This document shows, piece by piece, positions 39,063 through 46,477 of a DNA stretch of 64,000 bases. The DNA comes from Herbaspirillum sp. GW103 (GTDB lineage: Bacteria; Pseudomonadota; Gammaproteobacteria; Burkholderiales; Burkholderiaceae_D). Where the stretch lies: NCBI RefSeq assembly GCF_000261365.1, contig NZ_AJVC01000004.1:682001-746000 (forward strand), written 5' to 3'. Position 1 is the stretch's first letter. Every line of letters starts with the position of its first letter. A model generated the notes under the pieces. The model did not search any database. It had not been told where the DNA came from and was given only the letters and a program-made list of their open reading frames with translations. Both the position numbers and the translations under genes were made by a program.

Positions 39063-40196
39063 TCAGGCGACCGCATAGGCCGCGTGTGCAGGCATGGCCT
39101 GATCCCTGACATGCGGGATATCCAGCTGCCGCAACTTGCGATACAGCGAGGCGCGGCACATGCCCAACTGGCGTGAGGCTGCGGAAATGTTCCAACGGCT
39201 GCCGTTGAGGGCTTCGATGACGCGGGTGCGCTCATCGCGTCTGAGATCGGCAGGACCGCCCTGCCCCGGCGCCTCCAGTGCCATGCGCGAGGCCGGACGA
39301 TGCAGGGGCAGCACCTGCGCCAGGCCGGCGGGCTGGAACTGCATCAATTCCTCCGGCAGGTCGCGCAGGGTGATGCGTCCCTCGTTCATGACGGCGCAGC
39401 TGTAACGGATCACGGCATGCAGCTGGCGCAGATTGCCCGGCCACGGATAGGCCAGCAGACGCTGCAGGACGGCGGGCTCGATCATGCTGTCCTGGACCGG
39501 ATGGCCCAGCTCGTCGGCCATCATCTGCATCACCAGCGCGCGCCGGTCGCTGCGTTCGCGCAAGGCGGGCAGGCGCAATACGCCACCGGCAACGCGGTAA
39601 TACAGGTCTTCCCGGAAGCGGCCATCGGCGATCAGGGTTTTCAAGTCCTGGTGCGTGGCGCAGATCAGTTGTACGTCCACCGGCACCGGGCGTTGTGCGC
39701 CCAGGGGCATCACTTCGCGTTCGGAGAGCACGCGTAGCAGGCGCGTTTGCAGCGCAAAGGGCATGTCGCCGATTTCATCGAGGAAGAGCGTGCCGCCATC
39801 GGCCTGTTGCACCTTGCCCTTCATCCCGCCGGGCAGCGCACCGGAGAAGGCGCCCTTGCAGTAGCCGAACAGTTCGCTTTCGGCCAGGCTCTCGGGGATC
39901 GAGGCGCAATTGACGGCGATCCAGTTGGCGCGACGGCGTGCGCTGTAGTCATGCAGGGCACGGGAGAGATATTCCTTGCCGGTCCCGGTCTCGCCCAGAA
40001 TGAGCACGGGGATGCCGCGATCGATGAGGCGCTTGCCGCGTTCGACCAGATCGCCCATCAGGTCGTCGCCAGCGGCGAGCTGATCGATGTCGCGATAACG
40101 CGGCGCATGAGGCGCGCAAGTCGAATGGGCTGTGCCAGCCGGGATGGAGCAAACGTCACGATCAGGCAAGGGCTGCGCTACCGGGGTGGTCGGCAT
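39063..40196 (-). CDS. sigma-54 activator lacking a sensor domain (AcoR/PspF-like)
   Basis: This 377-residue enhancer-binding protein has an AAA+ domain from about residue 40 to 270 and a Fis-type HTH at 325-362 (NISAASRQLGMCRASLYRKL). The Walker A is GETGTGKE and the Walker B block is GGTLFLDEIGDM. The sigma-54 contact loop reads GAFSGA where GAFTGA is usual; Ser is a known tolerated change. AcoR relatives normally have about 300 more N-terminal residues with a GAF domain, which are missing here, so activity may be constitutive or set by a partner. It is divergent from the LysR gene at 40387. Confidence 0.9.
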   Translation of the reverse strand: MPTTPVAQPLPDRDVCSIPAGTAHSTCAPHAPRYRDIDQLAAGDDLMGDLVERGKRLIDRGIPVLILGETGTGKEYLSRALHDYSARRRANWIAVNCASIPESLAESELFGYCKGAFSGALPGGMKGKVQQADGGTLFLDEIGDMPFALQTRLLRVLSEREVMPLGAQRPVPVDVQLICATHQDLKTLIADGRFREDLYYRVAGGVLRLPALRERSDRRALVMQMMADELGHPVQDSMIEPAVLQRLLAYPWPGNLRQLHAVIRYSCAVMNEGRITLRDLPEELMQFQPAGLAQVLPLHRPASRMALEAPGQGGPADLRRDERTRVIEALNGSRWNISAASRQLGMCRASLYRKLRQLDIPHVRDQAMPAHAAYAVA

Positions 40197-40368
40197 GATG
40201 GTCTCCTGTCTTGGACTGCTTTTTTATCGAGCCGGCATCCGCAGAACCGGTTCTTTATGCGCGGGAACCTGCCTGGGGCGGTCCCGGAAACGTGTCGCAA
40301 TGGCACGTCTGCGGCAAAGAATAGCCAGTCCGACTCATGACTTCCAATACAATGTACAGACAGAATCA

Positions 40369-40383
40369 ATACCTTGAAGGTAT
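40369..40383. promoter_or_regulatory. LysR-type binding site
   Basis: ATACCTTGAAGGTAT is a perfect 7-1-7 inverted repeat with T-N11-A spacing, ending three bases before the ATG of the LysR gene. It is well placed for autorepression. Confidence 0.65.
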
Positions 40384-40386
40384 CAA

Positions 40387-41325
40387 ATGATCGAATTGAG
40401 ACATCTCACCTATTTCCGCACCGTAGCAGAAACCCTGCATTTCGGCCGCGCGGCGGAACTGCTGCACATCTCGCAACCGCCGCTGACACGGCAGATTGCG
40501 GCACTGGAGAAGGAGTTGGGAGCGCAATTGTTCGACCGCAGCAAACGCGCCATCCAGCTGACGGCGGCGGGCAAATATTTTTATCGCGACACCACAGAAA
40601 TTTTCAAGGCCCTGGAACGGGCCAAGCGCAACGTGGCCTCTTCCAGCACGGGTATGAGCGGGGCGCTGAAGGTGGGGTTCATGATGTCCTCGGCCTACAA
40701 CATCCTGCCAGCGGTGACGCGCCATTATTCGGCGGCCTATCCGGAGGTGGACATGCGCCTGAGCGAATACGTGCCCAACCTGCTGGCCACTGACATTGAG
40801 GATGAGAAAATCGATGTGGGCATCATGTATCGCCCCGAGGATTGCCGCCGGCTCGACAGCCACACCATCTACGCCGAACCCTTGCTGGCGGTGCTGCCGC
40901 GTGGGCATCGCCTGGCCGACAAAGCCGCGATCTCGGCCGCCGAGCTGGCCGAGGATGCCTTCATCAGCATTCCGCGCCCGATTGCGCCGGTGGTGTATGA
41001 CCTGATCCGGCAGCATTGCCAGCTGCATGGCTTCCGTCCGCGCATCGTGCTGGAGACCAACCTGCAGCAGACCATCGTCAACCTGGTCGGCGAAGGGCTG
41101 GGGGTGGCGCTGGTACCGACCTCGATGCAGGCCATGCACCTGGACACCACGGTCTTCAAGCCGCTCATCGGTGCGCCGACGGTGGAGGTGGCGGTGATCT
41201 GGAACCGCGAGAATACCAATCCCTGCATACGGACCTTTGCACAGACGGCGGTGGAGGTTTGGCAGGCAATGCAGTCGGTTAATCAGGGGGCGGGCGCGTT
41301 TGGGGATTTCGTTGTCCAGCCCTAG
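40387..41325 (+). CDS. LysR-family regulator
   Basis: A 312-residue LysR-type regulator with the HTH at residues 1-60 (MIELRHLTYFRTVAETLHFG, then RAAELLHISQPPLTRQIAAL) and a two-lobed ligand domain from about 90 to 300. The N-terminus resembles the BenM/CatR group that senses aromatic-degradation intermediates, but no such pathway is adjacent. The gene borders the low-GC island; its last 15 codons (NQGAGAFGDFVVQP) look unlike the family and could have been altered at the junction. Confidence 0.9.
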   Translation: MIELRHLTYFRTVAETLHFGRAAELLHISQPPLTRQIAALEKELGAQLFDRSKRAIQLTAAGKYFYRDTTEIFKALERAKRNVASSSTGMSGALKVGFMMSSAYNILPAVTRHYSAAYPEVDMRLSEYVPNLLATDIEDEKIDVGIMYRPEDCRRLDSHTIYAEPLLAVLPRGHRLADKAAISAAELAEDAFISIPRPIAPVVYDLIRQHCQLHGFRPRIVLETNLQQTIVNLVGEGLGVALVPTSMQAMHLDTTVFKPLIGAPTVEVAVIWNRENTNPCIRTFAQTAVEVWQAMQSVNQGAGAFGDFVVQP

Positions 41326-41505
41326 TTAGTTTCTTCGATTAGTACGCTACATGAATTTGCCCCGCGTCACATGAGCAACGAAGAAATTCGGAGGTTTAGG
41401 TGGGCGTCACGTGCGACAGATGTGACAGAATGTCAAAAAATGGTAGCTTGTTCATTAAAGAACTTAATAGTTACTTAAAAGCAAATCAAAAAATTGGGGA
41501 ATTCC
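41326..41505. other. left edge of low-GC island
   Basis: A short non-coding stretch in which base composition falls sharply, ending in an A-rich run before the zinc-finger gene. AGGAGG-like sites, tRNA remnants and direct repeats were looked for and not found. TTGTTCATTAAAGAACTTAA near 41450 is AT-rich and may include a promoter. Confidence 0.45.
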
Positions 41506-42845
41506 GTGGATCGATACGATATCAGTGAGCTTCTTACCAAAGTTTCTTTAGAGGACGTGGTAAGCCGGCTGGGGATAAGAACTGAGCAACGCGGCGCACA
41601 GCTCCGTGCGCTTTGTCCATTTCACCAAGATACTCGTCCATCGCTGAATCTCTATGGAGCTGATGGAGTCTCCCCCGCTCATTTTCATTGCTTCGCTTGC
41701 GATGCTCACGGTACCGCTATTGACCTAGTAAAGAAAGTTGAGGGCCTTGATTTTTTACCTGCGGTGGAATGGCTCGCCCAGCAATATGGTCTTAAGCCTC
41801 TTCGCCAGAAGGCTAGGCAGCAGGGCGAGCGAAAAACGATTAACCAGACCGCGCTGGACTTTGCTTTACGCACTTTCGATGCACAGCACGATGCCGATCA
41901 TTTCAGGTCGTGGTGTACAGATCGCTCCTTTAGTGATGAATTCCTTTACTGCCAAGGATTACGCTGCGTCAAGCGAGGCGTTTTGGTGGAGGCATTGCAG
42001 AGCAAGGACATATCCTCGGCGACTTACCCCCCGGGCGCGCGGAAGACTGGGTACAGGACGACACTCTTGCCGTATTCCCTCTAATCCGTGACAGGGCATG
42101 GATTCCGACTTTGGCTGAGCCTCCTTTCGACGCTGACCCGCCAGAGGAGGATCCCACGCTCTCGGCAGACCGACCACCCGAATATCTATTTGGCAAGGAT
42201 GCGATACTGCATCGCAACATGCGAGTCTTGTCTCCCATAAACCTACGGGTATGGGATAAGGCTAAGTGGAAGGGGACAGGCGTGGCACTTCCGCAGGCCC
42301 CAGGGGAATTAGTACCCCCAATTATGGCGCTTGCATTCGAGAACTTCGATGCGGGGCAGAAAATTTTTCGCGGATGGCGTAAAAAAGTGGGGGCGGTAAC
42401 TCAGGATGGATGGCTGAGCGTGACTATTATCACGGGTATCCGGCGTGATAGCCCATTACACTATCGCGTAGCAATTGGTATCAGCGAGTCTTATATGAAG
42501 GCCGCAACGGATGACAATCGTGTGCTGGCCATGGTCTACCGGATACATGATATGACGCCTTCATCTAGTCGCAATCTAGACGTTCTGCAAGAACACTTCC
42601 GACGCGCTGGCTCCGTCTTCCTGATCCCCGTGGCATTCAATCCTGTATCGCCAGATATCGAGATGACAAGCAAGAATTTCGATTTAGGTATCAAGCTTTC
42701 CCACTTGCAGTTCATTCCGGCATGGAAAGTTAGCGAAAATTCGCCATTGGTCTCGGCCATGAGCGGCATTACTGATCCCGTGCTTCCATCGGGAGTGACC
42801 GATGCCCCCTTTTTACAAGCTCTCGAACGTCTCAAACGAAATTAG
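41506..42845 (+). pseudogene. CHC2 zinc-finger (primase-like) gene with internal frameshift
   Basis: Two overlapping frames make one broken gene. The first (GTG at 41506, GGGGA upstream) encodes a CHC2-type DNA-primase zinc finger with ligands C37, H40, C62 and C65 (CPFH and CFAC) and the following primase-like segment IDLVKKVEGLDFLPAVEWLA. At about 41971-41982 the reading moves to the -1 frame: KR joins RFGGGIAEQGHILGDLPPG, and this frame stays open to 42845. The second frame is closed upstream of 41940, so the switch must occur there. A one-base deletion, -1 frameshifting or a sequence error are all possible. The C-terminal 300 residues are unrecognised and lack a TOPRIM motif. Confidence 0.75.
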
Positions 42846-43019
42846 TGACTCGTCTTCATAGATTGTTTCGTTAAGTCAGGACGCATTATTTGATCGAGCG
42901 AACTTGCTATGTGGTCCGACAATATTCTGAGTAACTACCGTGGAATTGTTCCCCGCAACGAAGATTCATTTGAAGTGACGGCGTTGTTCTTCTTGCCACA
43001 TCGAAAGTAGGCTTAATCT

Positions 43020-43775
43020 ATGCGAAAAGCATGTCACCCCGATACTAATAAACGAATAACTGTTCCCGAATATATTCGTGATTTCGGAAATGACGCAGTT
43101 GAAACACATGAGCAAGTCACATGTCCCGTTTGCAAACAACGTTTAAATATCGTCGCTCCATCAACTGTTGATTCCGTGGGACATTTCGCGCATAGGCGAA
43201 ATTCAGGTTACTGCCCTACAAAAAATAAAGCTGCAGCGCCCTACGTTGGGCTTCATCCCCATCACCCGGATCCAGAAGCTGCCAATAGGATAAAGACAAT
43301 CTTCTTACAGAATTGGCAGAAACATTTCAAAATGCTCGATTGGCTAGTTAAGGGACTCGCGGTCGATGAATTTATTAGCGTGCTTCGAGCTGCCAATGAA
43401 GAAAGAATATGGGAGTACGCACAACTCAGAGAATTTCAATTGCCGTACATTTTTGCAACTCTGATGGATTTCCCTCCGAGTCATAGTTACAGGGAAAAAG
43501 ATGGCTCGCCCGCGAGGAAGAATTGGTTCCGCTGCTGGTTTGATGCAACGGTACAGCGTTACGATGATCTTTGGATTCATCGACAAGAGCCACTGATGTT
43601 TTGGCGTGCTTGGTACGAACTCCCTGAGGGAAAAAAGAAGCCAAGATCGGAAGATCTGCTTGACTCGTATGGAATGGAGTTGAACAGCGACTTCCTGAAT
43701 CGGGACGTGACGTTATTTCCATTTATAGAAAACAAAATCACGCGATGGCTTGAACGGAATGTTCAAGTGAGTTGA
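43020..43775 (+). CDS. hypothetical protein with CoiA-like zinc ribbon
   Basis: This 251-residue protein of unknown function has a zinc-binding N-terminus: CPVC at residues 35-38, then GHFAHRR (H55, H58) and C65. The C-x2-C...HFAH...C pattern resembles the N-terminal part of competence protein CoiA and related predicted nucleases. No nuclease catalytic motif can be assigned with confidence in the rest, which is rich in Trp and aromatic residues (NWFRCWFDATVQRYDDLWIH). Codon use and GC content are unlike the surrounding chromosome. It lies 174 bp after the zinc-finger pseudogene on the same strand. Confidence 0.75.
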   Translation: MRKACHPDTNKRITVPEYIRDFGNDAVETHEQVTCPVCKQRLNIVAPSTVDSVGHFAHRRNSGYCPTKNKAAAPYVGLHPHHPDPEAANRIKTIFLQNWQKHFKMLDWLVKGLAVDEFISVLRAANEERIWEYAQLREFQLPYIFATLMDFPPSHSYREKDGSPARKNWFRCWFDATVQRYDDLWIHRQEPLMFWRAWYELPEGKKKPRSEDLLDSYGMELNSDFLNRDVTLFPFIENKITRWLERNVQVS

Positions 43776-44193
43776 AAAGTAGCTTCATGCAGAGGTCGGG
43801 AAATTCGCGATTTATACTCGAACCTGACGACCATGAGACTTCAATTGGTACCGCATTGAAAGATAGGCGATCAATAGCTATACCCGCTCGGTGAGCGAGA
43901 TTTTCTGACCAACCTTCTGTAAGCAATTTTTCGACATCAGGGAAGTCTTTGCTAGAGCATATCCATGCTCTTAACCCGATATGCGCTGGATTTTTCTCCG
44001 CACTTGTCTTCCACTCCAATTCCGAATTCTCAATCTTCAATATGCGCTCGCATGCTTTTATAAAGTCGTCATGGGTGCAAGGAAACGGTAAGAGGTCATA
44101 GCGGCATTGAGATCTGCCGGGGCGCGCCTTCGATTCTGAAATTGCCGGAAATCGCAGGCACAGCCTGCGCGCCATACGGACTGGCCACGGCAT
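43738..44193 (-). CDS. hypothetical ORF, probably 5'-truncated
   Basis: A 151-codon frame, convergent with and overlapping the CoiA-like gene by 38 bp. From about residue 32 the sequence looks like a real acidic protein (DDFIKACERILKIENSELEW, then WICSSKDFPDVEKLLTEGWS). The first 30 codons lie over the type VI effector fragment in another frame and have host-like GC content, so the true start has probably been lost. Its position behind an effector fragment makes an immunity-protein remnant a possibility, but no family is recognised. Confidence 0.45.
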   Translation of the reverse strand: MPWPVRMARRLCLRFPAISESKARPGRSQCRYDLLPFPCTHDDFIKACERILKIENSELEWKTSAEKNPAHIGLRAWICSSKDFPDVEKLLTEGWSENLAHRAGIAIDRLSFNAVPIEVSWSSGSSINREFPDLCMKLLFNSLEHSVQAIA

Positions 44194-44248
44194 AGCGGAC
44201 CGGATAGATCAGCAAGCCTTTTTTGTCGCAATAACTGCATGTCAACAT
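44096..44248 (-). pseudogene. N-terminal fragment of a type VI secretion effector (VasX/BTH_I2691-like)
   Basis: A 50-codon frame reads MLTCSYCDKKGLLIYPVRYA followed by VASPYGAQAVPAISGNFRIE and GAPRQISMPL, then a stop. C-x2-C-x2-x-GL-x-I-x-PVRYAV and the P-x-I-x-GNFR block are the conserved start of VasX-type / BTH_I2691-family type VI effectors, as I recall them; full proteins run to several hundred residues. AGGA precedes the ATG. The reading stops where low-GC sequence begins, so the rest of the gene was deleted or replaced. No VgrG, Hcp or other T6SS gene is in the window. Confidence 0.7.
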
Positions 44249-44374
44249 CGCTGCGTTCCTGTTGAATCATCAGTCCCTCCGGCACTTGACCAGTACAGGC
44301 TGAAAAGAAAAACGCAGATGTTTGCATGACGACATGCTCACGTCTGTTGAAATACTACGAGAAATCCCAAGCAT

Positions 44375-44647
44375 TTAGGGCCTGTTCACATTAAATTTGC
44401 GAGATGCGTTGCCCCCAGAAGGCGTGCTGGCAAGACGCGCGTCAGGGCTGGTGGTGGTGCCCACCAGCCCTGACGTGCAACGCGGCCAGCGCGCCTTCTG
44501 GGGGCAACCCTCCGGGAGAGGCCGCCAAGCGTCGCCTGCCGTTGTTGCAGCTCCTTGCCGTGGCACCACCACGGCGCGTCGCTGCGCCTAGGCAGTCAAC
44601 GCTTGGCGACCTCTCGCACTCGCAGATTTAATGTGAACAGGCCCTAA
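44375..44647. mobile_element. palindromic MITE-like element
   Basis: A 273-bp non-coding element is bounded by 29-bp terminal inverted repeats (44375-44403 and 44619-44647, 28 of 29 matching, beginning TTAGGGCCTGTTCACATTAA). Inside are two large hairpins. One is made by GTTGCCCCCAGAAGGCG (44408-44424) with its complement at 44492-44508, and an inner 14-bp stem at 44441-44474 (GTCAGGGCTGGTGG). The other is at about 44515-44616 (GAGAGG-CGCCAAGCGT with its complement). There is no transposase. The flanking TA could be the target duplication, as in IS630/Tc1-type elements. Confidence 0.8.
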
Positions 44648-44683
44648 TGTTGAGCACACGCAGTCGGCCAATATGCTCAGAAG

Positions 44684-44714
44684 AAAAAAACCCGGACGCT
44701 CTTGGACGCCCGGG
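44684..44714 (-). terminator. terminator of the SDR/TRAP gene set
   Basis: On the minus strand CCCGGGCG and CGTCCGGG form an 8-bp stem (one G-U) with an 8-base loop, followed by seven Ts. It lies 73 bp past the stop of the leftward SDR gene. Confidence 0.88.
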
Positions 44715-44786
44715 CATCAAACCGCGGCAGGTCGGCTTCCACGCCCGCCTGTCCGTGGTCAACAAACAAATGTCACACCCGGCGGC

Positions 44787-45587
44787 TCACCCCGCACAGC
44801 GCAGCGACAGGCCACCATCGACGATCATGTCCAGCCCCGTGATGTAGCGCGCGTTGTCGGAAGCGAGGAACAGCGCGGCATGCGCCACATCCCAGGCATC
44901 CCCCATGAAGCCCATCGGACACTGTGCATTGCGCCTGGCGCGCATCTCTTCGACATCGCCGCCATAGGAGGCCTTGAGCGGTTCGCGGATCATGGGCGTA
45001 TCCATCATGCCGGGCAGCACGCAATTGGCGCGGATGCCCATGGGCGCATACTGCATCGCCACGTTCTTGGTGAAGGCGAGGATGGCCGCCTTGGTCGCGG
45101 TATAACCCAGGTAGGGAAAACCGATCCAGCGCAAGGCCGCCAGCGACGAGATATTGACGATGGCCCCCTTGCCCTGCCGCTCCATGATCGGCAGCACATG
45201 CTTGTGCGTCAGGAACAGGCTGGTCTGGTTGACCGCCACCAGCCGGTTCCAGCTCTCTTCACTGGTTTCCACCGGGCCGCCCACCTCGGCGATGCCCACA
45301 TTGTTGTGCAGCACGTCGACCCGACCGAAATGATCCATGGCCGCCTCCGCCATGGCCTTCACATCAGCACTGCGCGAGACATCGGCGGCCAGCACTTCAC
45401 ACACGCCCCCCTCGCTGCGGATGATGTCTTGCGTCTGCATGGCGGCCTCGATGCTGCGGTCCACCGCCAGCACCCGCCCGCCCTCGCGCGCATACAGCAC
45501 GGCGGCAGCCTTGCCATTGCCCCAGCCCGCGCCGACCGAACCGGCGCCGGTGACGATGATGGCCTTGCCTTGCATGAGCTTGTCCAT
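44787..45587 (-). CDS. SDR-family oxidoreductase
   Basis: A 266-residue short-chain dehydrogenase. The cofactor motif is TGAGSVGAGWGNGKAAA, longer than the usual TGxxxGxG. HNNVG replaces NNAG. The catalytic residues are Ser in NISSLAA, Tyr in YTATKAA and the Lys three residues later. The substrate is unknown; together with the second SDR and the TRAP transporter it probably oxidises or reduces an imported hydroxy acid or sugar acid. GAGGGGA precedes the ATG at 45587. It ends the leftward operon. Confidence 0.92.
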   Translation of the reverse strand: MDKLMQGKAIIVTGAGSVGAGWGNGKAAAVLYAREGGRVLAVDRSIEAAMQTQDIIRSEGGVCEVLAADVSRSADVKAMAEAAMDHFGRVDVLHNNVGIAEVGGPVETSEESWNRLVAVNQTSLFLTHKHVLPIMERQGKGAIVNISSLAALRWIGFPYLGYTATKAAILAFTKNVAMQYAPMGIRANCVLPGMMDTPMIREPLKASYGGDVEEMRARRNAQCPMGFMGDAWDVAHAALFLASDNARYITGLDMIVDGGLSLRCAG

Positions 45588-45597
45588 GCACGTCCCC

Positions 45598-46368
45598 TCA
45601 GATTTCCAGTACGCCGCCGGCGACGAAGCCCCCATCGACCGGTATCACGTGGCCGGTGATATAGGCTGATTCTTCAGCGGCCAGATAACAGACGGCCGAG
45701 GCGATCTCATCGGTTGTGCCATAACGGCGCATGGGGACCAGGCGATAGTAGCTCTGGCGCGTCTGCTCCGAGTGCATGGCCTGGGTCATGGGCGTATCGA
45801 CCGGACCGGGCGCAACGCTGTTGACGGTGATGCCGTATTGCGCCAGCTCGATGGCCATCTGGCGCGTCAGTCCGATGACGGCGGCCTTGGAGGTGCCATA
45901 GGCGGTGCGCCCGGCGCCCGCACGAATGCCCGAGATGGACGAGATATTGACGATGCGTCCCCATCCTTGCCTGAGCATCAGACGCGCCGCCTGCTGGCCT
46001 GCCAGCAGCACGCCGGTGACGTTGACGTTCATGGTCTGCAACCAGTTCTCCAGCGGATAGTCGAGGAAGGAATAGGTGCGTGCCACGCCGGCATTGTTGA
46101 CCAGCACGTCGCAGCGCCCATAGTCCTTCTCGATGTGGGCGAAGGCCTGCGCAATCGACTCGGGGCTGCCGAGATCCATTTGCAGCGGGGCCGCCCGATG
46201 GCCGGCGGCCACCAGTGCGTCGGCGGTCTGGGTGGCCGCCTCCAGGTTGATGTCAGCGACCAGGACGATGTGCCCTTTGGCCGCGAGTTGTTGCGAAATG
46301 CTGGCGCCGATGCCCATGGCTCCGCCCGTCACGAGCGCCACGCGGGCGCCGCTCTCATTGCGATTCAT
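45598..46368 (-). CDS. SDR-family oxidoreductase (FabG-like)
   Basis: A 256-residue classical SDR with the nucleotide motif TGGAMGIGASIS, NNAG, catalytic Ser in NISSISG and the YGTSK motif, and the C-terminal signature ITGHVIPVDGGF. FabG-like sequences of this kind serve many catabolic pathways. It lies 10 bp upstream of the other SDR and 109 bp after the TRAP permease. Confidence 0.93.
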   Translation of the reverse strand: MNRNESGARVALVTGGAMGIGASISQQLAAKGHIVLVADINLEAATQTADALVAAGHRAAPLQMDLGSPESIAQAFAHIEKDYGRCDVLVNNAGVARTYSFLDYPLENWLQTMNVNVTGVLLAGQQAARLMLRQGWGRIVNISSISGIRAGAGRTAYGTSKAAVIGLTRQMAIELAQYGITVNSVAPGPVDTPMTQAMHSEQTRQSYYRLVPMRRYGTTDEIASAVCYLAAEESAYITGHVIPVDGGFVAGGVLEI

Positions 46369-46388
46369 ATTGTCTCCGTGGATTGGGA

Positions 46389-46420
46389 CGGCCCCGCAAG
46401 GAGGTGGGGCCGCCGTTTTT
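46389..46420 (+). other. stem-loop between TRAP permease and SDR
   Basis: CGGCCCC (46389-46395) pairs with GGGGCCG (46406-46412), followed by a five-T run on the plus strand. Genes here are on the minus strand, where no T-run follows the stem. It may stop antisense transcription or protect the permease message. Confidence 0.5.
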
Positions 46421-46477
46421 AATTAGGGCAGGTCAATCATGGAAGCTTCCCGATCGCTCGCACGACTGGTGAGGGGA

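Noticed and set aside
41326-44647. Integrative element with tRNA attachment site
   Set aside because: No tRNA, integrase or flanking direct repeat could be found at either edge.
46389-46420. Intrinsic terminator for the TRAP permease
   Set aside because: The T-run follows the stem only on the plus strand, opposite to the genes, so it is listed as a stem-loop instead.
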